Shown: positions 28,640-37,382 of the stretch, piece after piece
How positions within the stretch are numbered: the first letter of the stretch is position 1
How the letters are laid out: each line of letters opens with the position of its first letter
DNA from: JAUXFS01 sp963772635
GTDB taxonomy: Bacteria; Pseudomonadota; Alphaproteobacteria; Rhodospirillales; Defluviicoccaceae
NCBI GenBank assembly: GCA_963772635.1
Contig: CAVYYK010000044.1
Span: 62,001-126,000, forward strand
DNA length: 64,000 nt
Direction: 5' to 3'
The notes under the pieces: generated by a model
What the model saw: only the letters and a program-made list of their open reading frames with translations
What the model was told of the DNA's origin: nothing
Database searches by the model: none
Position numbers and translations under genes: made by a program

Positions 28640-28855
28640 CTAACGATCGGAATCCTCGGCGAGATGACCGACACAGCAGATCACGTCGCCGAGCATGCTC
28701 TCGACCATATCGATCGCCTGTTTTCGGGTCGGGTAACTGCCGCGGCTGCCGCCGTCGAAGCCCAACGGCATGGCCTCCCATCCGTCCTCGCCCTCGACGA
28801 CCACGGCCGGGCTTCCCTCGGCCGTGCTCATGATCCGCGAATGGCTCCACTCCAT
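28640..28855 (-). CDS. Small hypothetical protein
   Basis: The frame encodes 71 residues from ATG 28855, chosen for GGAGAA seven bases upstream; an in-frame start at 28912 is possible. The product is acidic and soluble, with EDGWEAMPLGFDGGSRGSYP and a C-terminal helix ending DVICCVGHLAEDSDR. No family is recognised. It lies 22 bases before the PhyH gene on the same strand, so the two may be co-transcribed. Confidence 0.62.
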   Translation of the reverse strand: MEWSHSRIMSTAEGSPAVVVEGEDGWEAMPLGFDGGSRGSYPTRKQAIDMVESMLGDVICCVGHLAEDSDR

Positions 28856-28990
28856 GGCTGTTCTCCGATGTGAATCGAGAATGCAAGTGGGGACGACAGG
28901 CCTTGACGGCAAGGTTCGGCGGGTAGCGCCTGTGGCTCACGGTCGATTGCGATCGTCCCGATGACATCTCGAGCAGGAGCACAGGAAAGG

Positions 28991-29027
28991 AAAAAGGGCG
29001 TCCGCCCGAAGCGAAAACGCCCTTTTT
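28991..29027 (-). terminator. Rho-independent terminator of the CBS gene
   Basis: AAAAAGGGCGT (28991-29001) and ACGCCCTTTTT (29017-29027) form an 11-base-pair stem around a 15-base loop, with A/T tracts on both sides so that either strand would end in U residues. It lies 32 bases past the stop of the minus-strand CBS gene. Confidence 0.85.
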
Positions 29028-29058
29028 GAAGGTCCGGATTTGTCGCGAGGCCGGATTG

Positions 29059-29652
29059 TTACGCCACGTCCTCGGTCGAGTACGCGTTCGCGACGAGAGA
29101 CCAATCGCTCACACCGTAGTTGCGCTCGAATTTGGCTTTGGCCTGTGCCTCCACTTCGTCTTTCCGTTGCGCTCCCACCACGTAGATCGTCTGAAGCGCC
29201 ACGTCGTGCCGTTGGCCGGTGCTGCTGGTTTTCTCCTTGTAGAAACGTATGTTTCTCGACTTTCGCCGGGCAAGTTTGCGCATTGGAACACTCCGGACGA
29301 GCTGGCGCAGGGAGAGGCTGCCAACGACCTCGTCTCTTTGGTTCACGACCGGGGCGCGCATGATCCCATTCTCGGTCATGGTCTCGACGGCTTCATTCAA
29401 CGGCTGATCCTCCATGCAACGAATTGGCGATACGGACATGATGTCGCGAATGGAGGTCAGTCTTGCCTCGCGTCCTTCGGCCATGCATCGTGTGACGAGA
29501 TCGCGATCCGTGACGACCCCCGCCAGCCGTCCTTCTTCGACGACGACGAGAGCGCCAACGTCGTGTTCCCGCATATCCTGGGCCGCGTCCGAGACCGTGG
29601 ACTCGATGTCAATGGTGCTGGGTGGATGTCGCATGGTATTCTTTACATTCAT
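29059..29652 (-). CDS. CBS-domain protein
   Basis: The 197-residue protein has a tandem CBS pair (about residues 1-120): VSDAAQDMREHDVGALVVVE, GVVTDRDLVTRCMAEGRE, DIMSVSPIRCMEDQPLNEAV, GIMRAPVVNQRDEVVGSLSL. CBS pairs bind adenine nucleotides and act as energy or redox sensors. A C-terminal stretch of about 75 residues (from MRKLARRKSRNIRFYKEKTS) is not part of the CBS fold and I do not recognise it. It is upstream of dps in the opposite transcriptional order on the same strand, 81 bases after the dps stop, so a stress-linked operon is likely. Confidence 0.88.
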   Translation of the reverse strand: MNVKNTMRHPPSTIDIESTVSDAAQDMREHDVGALVVVEEGRLAGVVTDRDLVTRCMAEGREARLTSIRDIMSVSPIRCMEDQPLNEAVETMTENGIMRAPVVNQRDEVVGSLSLRQLVRSVPMRKLARRKSRNIRFYKEKTSSTGQRHDVALQTIYVVGAQRKDEVEAQAKAKFERNYGVSDWSLVANAYSTEDVA

Positions 29653-29733
29653 CAGTGCCTCTCCTTCATTCCGGTGGATTGCTTCAGCACTCGCAAACTG
29701 CGCGGCGGCGTCCGTTGCCCGGCGATTCCCGGG

Positions 29734-30234
29734 CTACGAGGTGACGATTGCCCTGAGCATCCAAATCGCCTCCTCGTGGAACTCGATCCGTCTGGTGAGG
29801 AGATCGGCCGTGGCGCGATCGCGCAACTCGTCCGCAAGTTCGGCTGCGGACCGAAGTCTGCGGGCGACGGTTTCATGGTCCTGGACCAGATTGTCCATCA
29901 TCCCGTGGGCCGACGGATTGCCCGTGTCCTCGATGATTTCCGTGTGGGTGATCATTTCGGTGACGCTGGTCGGGACCGGATAACCCAGCGCCCGGATGCG
30001 CTCCGCAAGCATTTCGCCCGCCGCAAACAAGTTCTCGTAGTGTTCCTTTGTGAGTCTGTGAATGCTGACGAACAAAGGGCCGACGACGTTCCAGTGGTAT
30101 CCTTGCGTCTTCACCAGCAGCAAGTGGGTGTCGGCCAAGATACCACTCAGGTTTCCGGCCAGGCGTTTGCGGCCGTCAATCCCGGTGTCCGGCTGCTCGA
30201 CTGTCGGCTTCATCTCTAGAATCGCGTTTCCCAT
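29734..30234 (-). CDS. dps: Dps ferritin-like DNA-protecting protein
   Basis: The 166-residue protein matches Dps, which oxidises and stores iron and shields DNA during starvation or peroxide stress. The inter-subunit ferroxidase ligands are visible in KTQGYHWNVVGPLF (His) and in the following HRLTKEHYENLFAAGEMLAE helix (Asp/Glu-type set). DTGNPSAHGMMDNLVQDHET and the final RRIEFHEEAIWMLRA are typical. The ATG at 30234 follows GAGGTGACA. The AT-rich 436-base region upstream probably contains its promoter. CBS follows downstream on the same strand. Confidence 0.93.
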   Translation of the reverse strand: MGNAILEMKPTVEQPDTGIDGRKRLAGNLSGILADTHLLLVKTQGYHWNVVGPLFVSIHRLTKEHYENLFAAGEMLAERIRALGYPVPTSVTEMITHTEIIEDTGNPSAHGMMDNLVQDHETVARRLRSAAELADELRDRATADLLTRRIEFHEEAIWMLRAIVTS

Positions 30235-30453
30235 TGTCACCTCACTATCCTGTTGTCGTCCGATGAATTGGTTGCAGAAAGGCCGAAGCGGTAGCCGGAA
30301 TCCGTCGAGGGCGTGCAAACTGCTGGCTTCAGCCCAATTCGCAGCGTTCACTATGACGAACGGAAAATGATTTCAATCATAGGGGCGAAAAATCACCGTC
30401 GATATTCAAAAAATATAGGCGATTGACTAAGAATGCAATGCTCTTTTGATGTG

Positions 30454-30467
30454 TAAATCATGATTTA
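30454..30467. promoter_or_regulatory. 14-bp perfect palindrome in the dps upstream region
   Basis: TAAATCATGATTTA is a perfect dyad in a markedly AT-rich 436-base region between dps (minus) and the ribbon-helix-helix gene (plus). It is about 220 bases from each start. It looks like an operator for a dimeric regulator. The regulator cannot be named from the sequence. Confidence 0.5.
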
Positions 30468-30485
30468 TCACTTAGTTACATCATG

Positions 30486-30500
30486 TGTGTTTATAACACA
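30486..30500. promoter_or_regulatory. Inverted repeat TGTGTT-3-AACACA, likely operator
   Basis: TGTGTT and AACACA are perfect six-base arms separated by TAT, 19 bases from the TAAATCATGATTTA palindrome. Both lie in the divergent dps / ribbon-helix-helix control region. TTGAC elements and AT-rich spacers nearby make this a plausible promoter zone, but no -35/-10 pair is certain. Confidence 0.5.
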
Positions 30501-30670
30501 TTAGGCATAAGGTCACGAAGTGCTATTGTCTACACTTCTTCCGTCGCTTGCTCTGCAGATATTAGAGACAGACTTTGCGTAAACATCGGAGGTGACATGT
30601 CAGCCGTCAGTGACGTATGTAGTCGATGCGTTCAGGCTATTCTGGCCCGCACCGTCGCATGAGGTTCACT

Positions 30671-30892
30671 ATGGTCGACCGAAAACCGCCAAAGCGGACC
30701 ACAAAGCTTCAGCTCATGCTCGATGACGATGAGCTCAGAGCCATCGACGACTGGCGTTTCGAACACCGGCTGCCATCACGGGCAGCAGCCCTTCGGGAGC
30801 TCGTGCGAAGAGGTCTGATATCACGGGAATTCAACGAACCGCCGAAAGATCTGACCACCCGGGAGTTTCGTGTTGTCGAACCCGAGGAATGA
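30671..30892 (+). CDS. Small ribbon-helix-helix-like protein
   Basis: The frame encodes 73 residues from ATG 30671. The basic start (VDRKPPKRTTKLQLML) gives the beta-strand, and ELRAIDDWRFEHRLPSRAAA followed by LRELVRRGL gives the two helices of an Arc/CopG-like DNA-binding fold. The acidic tail REFRVVEPEE is unusual. Proteins of this type control plasmid or toxin genes, or single promoters. No toxin partner is next to it. Self-regulation through the nearby palindromes is possible. Confidence 0.75.
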   Translation: MVDRKPPKRTTKLQLMLDDDELRAIDDWRFEHRLPSRAAALRELVRRGLISREFNEPPKDLTTREFRVVEPEE

Positions 30893-30981
30893 CGTGCGGA
30901 CCTCGCCGGTTTGGAGAGGTCCGCGACAGGTAAACGTGGCCGCCCTTATTTAATTCCGCGAAACGGTCTCGTGCGGACCGC

Positions 30982-32402
30982 TCAGGATTCGCGGAAGCGC
31001 GCTCGAGCATCTGGGTGAACGGTGTTATCAGGTACTCCAGCACCGTGCGTTCGACGGTGGCGATGTATACCTGCGCCGGCATGCCGGGCTGCAGTTCGAT
31101 GTGGGGCGCAAGTTCCTTGAGATGCTCGCGATCGACCTTGACCTTGGCCCGGTAAAACCTCGCGCCGGTTCGATCGTCCTCGAACGAGTTGGCCGAGACC
31201 TGCTCGACCACGCCTTCAATCCTCGGCGTGGTCCTTCTGGCGCAACGCCGGGAACGAGACGATAGGCGGTGTTTCCGACGTGCACGTCGTCAATGTCGTT
31301 GGGGCGGATCTTGACGTCGATGACAAGTTCGTCCTCGCTCGGCACGATATCGAGCACCGGCTCGCCTGCCCGGATGACGCCGCCCGGGGTCTTGAACCGG
31401 AGATCGAGAACGGTGCCGGCGACCGGGGCGGTGATCGTGGTGCGGGTGAGTTGATCCAGGCTCTCCTTCAACAGCTCCTCGACCTCGATCCGTTTCGCCT
31501 GGACCTGCGACAGGTCGTCATCGACCTCCTCGGAGCGCCGGATCTTGATGTCGACGATCTGCAACTCGGTCTCGGCGATCGTATCTTTTGCGCCGGCGAC
31601 GCGCGACAAAAGATCTCCCTCCGTCCCGAGAAGCTCGGCCTCGGCTGCGCTGGAGCGCGAGCAGCCGCGGTTTGCGCTCGTAGCCCTTCTCGTAAAGCTC
31701 CTTGACGCCCTTGATTTCCTCGCGGATCAACGAGTTCTGGCGGCGTATCGATTTCAGCTGTTTATCGTAACCGACGATCTGTTCCTGGATCTGCGAGATG
31801 CGCTGGCGCAGGATGGCCTGGCGGCTTTCGTCGCTGGCCTTTCGCGCCGAGAACTGGTTCATTTCCTGGGTGATGATCTTACGGACTTGGGGGTCGCTGG
31901 TGTCGGCGAGCACCGGATGATCGAAATTGATGGTTTCGCTTCCGTTGCGCTCGGCAATCAGACGGGCCTCTTGGGCGGCGTACGCCCGTAGCCGGCCCAC
32001 GTAGGCGCCGACCTCGGACTGCGCCTTCACGTCCTCCAACTCGAACAACACGTCGCCCGCGGCGACCTGATCGCCTTCCTTCACCAGGATCTCGCGAATG
32101 ATCCCACCTTCGAGGTGCTGGACCGTCTGCCGGCTGCCCAAGGGGCTCACCACCCCGCTCGCGACCGCCGCACCGGCGAGCGGTGCGGTCGCCGCCCAGC
32201 CACCGCCAACGCCGAAAAACAGGACCACGATGGCGATGCCGAGCCATTTGGTGCCGCGGAGATCCCGCTTGAGCGGCTCGATCACCGGCAGCGAAGGCGC
32301 CGCCATCATTCTCTGCGCGGTCGCCGCCTTCGCCGGAAGCGCCTGCTTCGATGACGGCTGTTCCGGCACGCCGGCGTCGGCTTTTTGCAGATCGTTCGAC
32401 AT
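30982..32402 (-). pseudogene. HlyD-family membrane fusion protein of a type I secretion system, at least three frame breaks
   Basis: The frame from ATG 32402 reads through a membrane helix (GIAIVVLFFGVGGGWAATAP) and the lipoyl-like half AVASGVVSPLGSRQTVQHLE into the coiled coil. It breaks near 31655 after RKPRLLALQRS and continues as AEAELLGTEGDLLSRVAGAK and TRTTITAPVAGTVLDLRFKT. It breaks again near 31250-31225 before EGVVEQVSANSFEDDRTGAR, and once more near 30998. Restoring that last base would give LERAFRES and a stop at 30982, the usual HlyD end. About 470 residues in all. It lies 33 bases after the ABC gene. The number of breaks suggests real decay or poor sequence here. Confidence 0.82.
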
Positions 32403-32435
32403 TCCTTGACTCTCCTCGGGCCTTCGCCGCCGCAT

Positions 32436-34191
32436 CTATTCGCCGGCCGCGCCCGCCGGAGCGGGCTCGGGTTGACGCGCAACGACGCGCGGTCGGGGCT
32501 GCTGTGGTTTGACCGCGGTCGGACGCAATTTGGCGATGACTTCGTCGCGCGGTCCGAACATCTCCATCCTGCCGTCGCGCAGGACCAGGAGCTTGTCGAC
32601 GGGCCGGAGAATACGCGGCTGATGGGCGACGATGATCACCGTCGCGCCCCATCCCTTCGCCGTTTCCATGGCGCCGATCAGTGCCTCTTCGCCCTCGGCG
32701 TCGAGGCTCGCGTTGGGTTCGTCGAGGACGATCAGCTTCGGTTTGCCATACAGCGCGCGGGCGAGACCGACGCGCTGGCGCTGACCGCCGGACAGATAGG
32801 AGCCGGCTTCGCCGATCTCGGTTTCATATCCGCCTGGCAGCCGCAGGATCATGTCGTGGACGCCGGCGGTGATCGCCGCTTCGACGACCGCATCCGCGGT
32901 CGGGCTCGGGAGAAAGCCTGGCGATGTTGTCCTTGACGGTGCCGCCGAACAGCTCGACGTCCTGCGGCAGGTAGCCGATGTAGGGACCGACCTGGTCCGA
33001 ATGCCAGGCGAAGATGTCGGCGCCGTCGAGCCGGGCGCGCCCGCGCGTCGGCTGCCAGGTTCCGATCAAAATCTTGCAGAGGGTTGATTTGCCGGCCGCC
33101 GATGGCCCGATGATGCCAAGCGCCTCGCCGGCCTCCACGGCGAAATGGATGCCGTTGAGCACCGGCTCCAGCCGACCCTGGGGCACGAAGATGATCTGCT
33201 CGCAAGAGAGCTGGCCCTTCGGCGCCGGCAACGGCATGTGCTCTTCGACCTCGGGCACCCGCTCGAGGATCTGCTTCAGCCTGTCATAGGCGTCGCGCGC
33301 CGCGACCATCCCCTTCCAGGCGCCGATGGCCTGATCGATCGGCGCCAGGGCGCGGCCCAGCAGGATAGAGCCGGCGATCATGCCGCCCGAGGTGAGCTCG
33401 GATCGGAGTACCAGATAGGCGCCGCAACCGAGGATCAGCATCTGGACGAACATCCGCAAGAACTTGCTGATGCCGAGGAACGCGGCATTGAGGTCGCTGG
33501 CCTTGAGGTAGAGGTCGAGACCCTTGTCGTTGCGCGAAACCCACTTGGTCAGGAAGCCCGGCAGCATGCCCATGGCGTGAAAGACATCGGCGTTGCGGAT
33601 CGCCGAGTTCGCCTTCTGCATGCTGGCGATGGAGTACCGCGAGGCCTCCCTGAGCTGCTTGCGCGAGACGGCTTCGTTCAACAGGGCGATCACGAACAGG
33701 ATGATCGCCGAAGCGAGCGCGAGCATGCCGAGAACCGGGTGCAGCATCCAGATCACGAACAGGAAAATTGGGACCCAAGGCGCATCGAAAATGGCGTTCA
33801 CCCCGGCTCCGCTGAGGAAGGTCTTGAGCGTGTTGAGATCCTGCAGGGACTGCGCGCTCGTGGGCAGGCCGTAGAGCGCCGAGCGCATGCTCGCCTTGAT
33901 CAGTTCAGGAGACAGCTTTCGCTCCACCCAGCGGCTGACCCGCGCCAGGATCTTGGCGCGGACCATGAACAGGAGACCCATGACCAGGACGGCGATGCCG
34001 GCGATCAGGGTCAGAAACACCAGGGTTTCGACCCGTCCACTGCCGAGCACCCGGTCGTACATCTGCATCATGTAAAGAGGTGAGACCAGGAGCAGTATAT
34101 TGATGAAGAAGCTGATCGCCGCCAGCAGCGGCAATGCCTTGCGGACCTCCCGGAGTGCCGTGCTCAACGGGTTTGCTTTGACTTCAGCCAT
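32436..34191 (-). pseudogene. PrtD-type type I secretion ABC transporter, one frame break
   Basis: The first frame (from ATG 34191) has the membrane domain with five to six helices, starting LPLLAAISFFINILLLVSPL, and the nucleotide-binding domain with Walker A GPSAAGKST. It leaves frame near 32910 after DNIARLSPEP. The next frame continues as DAVVEAAITAGVHDMILRLP with the signature LSGGQRQRVGLARAL, Walker B LIVLDEPNASLD and the switch His in IIVAHQPR. The total is about 585 residues, normal for the PrtD/RsaD group. It would export unfolded RTX-like proteins with the HlyD partner. No outer-membrane partner or RTX substrate is in the window. Confidence 0.85.
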
Positions 34192-34528
34192 TCCAGTCCG
34201 CCCGTTTCCTCATCGTCGATGTGATCGGCAACGCCGTTGCCGCCCTTTGCAGCGAGTACATGAACGTCTCTCTCGCAAACGACTGTGACGAAAATAAGCA
34301 GTTGTCGGCGAGAATTTTCAACTTATGGAACTCGCAAAAATAGCATAAGCGCCCGAAGAGCTTAAAATCGAGTTGCAAGACGGTATCCCGTCCCTCGTTC
34401 TCTTTCTTACCTTTCCCCCCGCAAGCCGAACGTAGCAGATCGCAAGGGCTTTGGCGAGCCTACGTCGGTCCGCTTCCCGGTGGGCGGGACATTTGATAGA
34501 GTGAGCGTAGACCGCACCGGGGAAACGC
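34192..34528. other. Divergent intergenic region
   Basis: These 337 bases separate the type I secretion ABC gene (minus) and the CinA-like gene (plus). Bases 34280-34420 are AT-rich and contain no supported gene. Promoters for both directions are expected here; none could be fixed with confidence. Confidence 0.45.
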
Positions 34529-35296
34529 ATGCCCGCAAACCAGCCCGTCACCGCTTGTGTGATCATCATCGGCAACGAGGTGCTGTCGGGGCGTACCACC
34601 GACGCCAACCTGGCCTATCTGGGCAAGGGGCTGAACGATCTCGGAATCCGGCTGATGGAGGCGCGCATCGTCCGCGACGACGAGGACGCGATCGTCGATG
34701 CCGTCGACGCCTGCCGCGGCGCCTTCGACTACGTTTTCACCACCGGCGGTATCGGCCCCACCCACGATGACATCACCGCCGCCTGCATCGCCAAGGCGTT
34801 CGGCGTCCGGCTCGAGCGCAACGCCGAGGCGATGGCCCTGCTCGCCCGGCAGTACACGCCGGAGGAGTTCAACGAGGCACGCCGGAAGATGGCCGACATT
34901 CCCGAGGGGGCGACGTTGCTCGACAATCCGGTCAGCAAAGCGCCCGGTTTCCGGATCGGCAACGTGTTCGTGTTGCCCGGGGTGCCGATCATCATGCGGG
35001 CGATGTTCGAGGGGTTCCGCCACCGGTTGGTCGGCGGCGAGCCGTGGCTGTCCCGCTCGGTGGTGGCGTTCACCACCGAAGGCAGCGTCGCTTCCGGTCT
35101 GGCGGCCGTTCAGGAGAAGCATCCCAGAGTCGAGATCGGCAGCTATCCGTTTCTGAGGAGCGGCCGGCTGGGGGTCAACCTGGTGCTTCGTGCCCCCGAC
35201 CGCGCCGCCCTCGACGCGGCGACCGACGCGGTCAAGTCCCTGATCACCGACATGGGCGTGGAAGCGATCGAGGAAACGGAGGTGCCGGCATGCTGA
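34529..35296 (+). CDS. CinA/MoaB-like molybdopterin-binding domain protein
   Basis: The 255-residue protein is the N-terminal (MoaB-like) domain of the competence/damage-inducible protein CinA, without the C-terminal amidase domain. Typical blocks are ACVIIIGNEVLSGRTTDANL, VFTTGGIGPTHDDITAACIA and NVFVLPGVPIIMRAMFEGF. In stand-alone form it is common in alphaproteobacteria; its reaction is not established. Its stop overlaps the start of the next gene by seven bases (ATGCTGA), so the two are translationally coupled. Confidence 0.88.
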   Translation: MPANQPVTACVIIIGNEVLSGRTTDANLAYLGKGLNDLGIRLMEARIVRDDEDAIVDAVDACRGAFDYVFTTGGIGPTHDDITAACIAKAFGVRLERNAEAMALLARQYTPEEFNEARRKMADIPEGATLLDNPVSKAPGFRIGNVFVLPGVPIIMRAMFEGFRHRLVGGEPWLSRSVVAFTTEGSVASGLAAVQEKHPRVEIGSYPFLRSGRLGVNLVLRAPDRAALDAATDAVKSLITDMGVEAIEETEVPAC

Positions 35297-35532
35297 GCCA
35301 TCAACGCGATGTTCTCGGTTTCCTGCTGAAGCATCTGCTCTACGGCTGCTTCGGCGGCTTTCTGTTCGGGGCGCTGCTGTTGTGGTTCGACGTCGCCGGG
35401 CTGGCGACGATGATCTTCGCTTCGCCGGAATGGCCGCTGTTTCTGCTGATGCTGTTCTTCGGCCTGTTCGTCACCTTCGGCAGCATCGGCATGGGGATTG
35501 GGGTGATGGGGCTGGGCGAGGAACGAGATTAA
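35290..35532 (+). CDS. Small two-helix membrane protein
   Basis: The 80-residue product has two hydrophobic segments, around LLYGCFGGFLFGALLLWFDV and WPLFLLMLFFGLFVTFGSIG. Its ATG at 35290 overlaps the CinA-like gene's end, which supports the start and shows coupled translation. Its TAA overlaps the TAA of the opposite-strand gene by three bases. The small size and lack of charged loops give no function. Confidence 0.75.
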   Translation: MLSHQRDVLGFLLKHLLYGCFGGFLFGALLLWFDVAGLATMIFASPEWPLFLLMLFFGLFVTFGSIGMGIGVMGLGEERD

Positions 35533-35774
35533 CTACTCTTGGAGTTGCCGCTCCGCTCGCGCAGCGCCGTGATGATCCGCGCGAGCACGAGGCCGGTGAT
35601 CCATGCCGCCAGCGGCACCACGAAGATCAGCTCGAACATCGGGTCCTCGACGTTGCCGCCGGTGCGCAACAGCACGAACACCATCCAAGCCGCGCTGCCG
35701 ATGTAACCGACGATCATCCAGAACCGCCGGGAGCGCCAATTCATGCTCTTCACTTCGCTCAGCTTGGATCTCAT
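35529..35774 (-). CDS. Small two-helix membrane protein
   Basis: The frame encodes 81 residues from ATG 35774, or 71 from ATG 35744, which has a weak AAGTGAAGAG before it. Two helices are visible: FWMIVGYIGSAAWMVFVLL and FELIFVVPLAAWITGLVLAR. The C-terminus is basic then serine-rich. It is 20 bases after bluB on the same strand. No family is recognised. Confidence 0.62.
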   Translation of the reverse strand: MRSKLSEVKSMNWRSRRFWMIVGYIGSAAWMVFVLLRTGGNVEDPMFELIFVVPLAAWITGLVLARIITALRERSGNSKSS

Positions 35775-35794
35775 CGGGGGCCGATCGCCGTGGC

Positions 35795-36454
35795 TCAGCG
35801 ATGAACGATGACGTCGGCGACGTCGATCCGCCGCTGCCAGCCGTAGCGCTCCAGCTCCGGATCCAGGTGATCCTCCTCCGGATGACCGAGACAGAGATAG
35901 GCGACCAGCGCCCAGCCTTCCGGCAGATCGAGGATGGTGCGAATCCGTTCCGGATCGACGATCGAAACCCAGCCGACGCCGATGTCGAAGGCGCGCGCCG
36001 CCAGCCACAGGGTGTTCACCGCGCCGACCACCGAGTACGCGAGGGTCTCCGGCATCGTCCTGCGGCCGAGTCCGCCGCCGATCCCGGTGTCCTGGTCGGC
36101 GAACACCGCCAGATGCACCGGCGCCCGGTCGAGGCCGGAGAGCTTGAGATCGGCATACAGCCGTGCCCGTTCGCCGGCGTAGTCGGCGAGGGCGTCGCGG
36201 TTGCAGGCCTCGAAGTTGCGGCGGACCTCGTCGCGCCGTGCCGGATCGTCGACCTTGACGAACCGCCACGGCTGGCTGTTGCCCACCGAGGGCGCCAGCG
36301 CGGCGAGGCCGATCAGCGTGTCGACGAGCGCCGGGTCGACCGGGTCGGTGCGGAACCGGCGGACGTCGCGGCGCCACCGGAACAGAAGCTCGAGCCGACG
36401 GCGGAAGCCGTGGTCGAAACGGGGCGGGCGTACGATGGGGGTGGGTTCGGTCAT
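35795..36454 (-). CDS. bluB: 5,6-dimethylbenzimidazole synthase
   Basis: The 219-residue protein matches BluB, which breaks down FMN to dimethylbenzimidazole, the lower ligand of cobalamin. The family blocks are RRDVRRFRTDPVD near the N-terminus, APSVGNSQPWRFV, RRNFEACNRDALADYAGERA, RTMPETLAYSVVGAVNTLWL and GVGWVSIVDPERI. It is of normal length and intact. No other cobalamin genes are in the window. The start ATG 36454 has only a weak ribosome binding site. Confidence 0.93.
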   Translation of the reverse strand: MTEPTPIVRPPRFDHGFRRRLELLFRWRRDVRRFRTDPVDPALVDTLIGLAALAPSVGNSQPWRFVKVDDPARRDEVRRNFEACNRDALADYAGERARLYADLKLSGLDRAPVHLAVFADQDTGIGGGLGRRTMPETLAYSVVGAVNTLWLAARAFDIGVGWVSIVDPERIRTILDLPEGWALVAYLCLGHPEEDHLDPELERYGWQRRIDVADVIVHR

Positions 36455-36571
36455 CTCGGCTACCCACTGTAACGGCCGCGCCACCGTGCGCAAGCGCTTC
36501 CGCCGGTTGTTGGAAAAATGGATGCAAGTGGCCATATCCAGATCAGCTTCGCCGCCGATCGGAGGAAGACG

Positions 36572-37174
36572 ATGCGCACATTGCCGCACCATATCCGGCT
36601 CTTGGTCGTCCTTTTGCTGGTCTGCGTCGTCGCGGCCGCGGACGCCGATGCCGGGCAGCGGACGGCGCCGGAACTCTGGGACTTGCTGAAATCCGGCGGC
36701 CACGTCGCGCTGATCCGTCACGCCCGGGCCCCCGGTTTCGGCGATCCGCCCGGGTTTCGGGTCGACGACTGTGCCACCCAACGCAACCTTTCCGACGAAG
36801 GACGCGAGCAGGCCCGCCGGATCGGCCAGGCGTTTCGTGACAACGGCGTCGCCGTCGACAACGTGCTCTCGAGCGAGTGGTGCCGCTGCCTCGAGACGGC
36901 GGCGTTGCTCGGTCTCGGCCCGGTCGAGCGCTTTCCGGCGCTCAATTCTTTTTTTGAGATGCGGGAAAACCGCGATCCGCAGATGAAGATACTCGTCCCC
37001 TGGGTCCGAGACGCCCGTCCCGAGGGCGTGTTCGTCCTGGTCACCCACCAGGTCGTGATTTCGGCGCTGACCGGAGAAGGCGCCGGGTCCGGCGAGATCG
37101 TCGTCGTCCGCCCCCGCGGCGATACCCCCGGCGACGGCACGATCGAAGTCCTCGGCACCATCCCGCCGCCCTGA
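36572..37174 (+). CDS. Secreted histidine phosphatase family protein
   Basis: The 200-residue protein begins at ATG 36572 after GGAGGAAG and has a signal peptide (LLVVLLLVCVVAAADADAGQ). The phosphatase site begins with the motif ALIRHARAPG (RHxR-type with the catalytic His); the second arginine lies in SSEWCRCLETA, and the second histidine in VLVTHQVVI. Glu-rich residues around NSFFEMRE supply the acid. The substrate is unknown. Its end is 59 bases before tRNA-Leu. Confidence 0.88.
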   Translation: MRTLPHHIRLLVVLLLVCVVAAADADAGQRTAPELWDLLKSGGHVALIRHARAPGFGDPPGFRVDDCATQRNLSDEGREQARRIGQAFRDNGVAVDNVLSSEWCRCLETAALLGLGPVERFPALNSFFEMRENRDPQMKILVPWVRDARPEGVFVLVTHQVVISALTGEGAGSGEIVVVRPRGDTPGDGTIEVLGTIPPP

Positions 37175-37233
37175 CAACTCCACCTCTCGACCCTTGCTTC
37201 CGCAAACGGGACGGAGCTACGTTCTCCTGCGGC

Positions 37234-37320
37234 GCCCGCTTGGCGGAACAGGTAGACGCAACGGACTTAAAATCCGTTGGCCTTACGGCCGTGCCGGTTC
37301 GAGTCCGGCAGCGGGCACCA
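37234..37320 (+). tRNA. tRNA-Leu (anticodon UAA)
   Basis: The 87-base gene has an acceptor stem GCCCGCT/AGCGGGC, encoded CCA, an anticodon stem ACGGA/TCCGT with loop CTTAAAA, and the long variable arm typical of leucine tRNA. The T-arm is GCCGG-TTCGAGT-CCGGC. The anticodon TAA reads UUA and UUG codons. Confidence 0.97.
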
Positions 37321-37382
37321 GTTTGAAATGGCGATGACGTTGGGGAGCCGCCGGGGGCGGTCCCGGAGTGCCGGTCCCGGGA

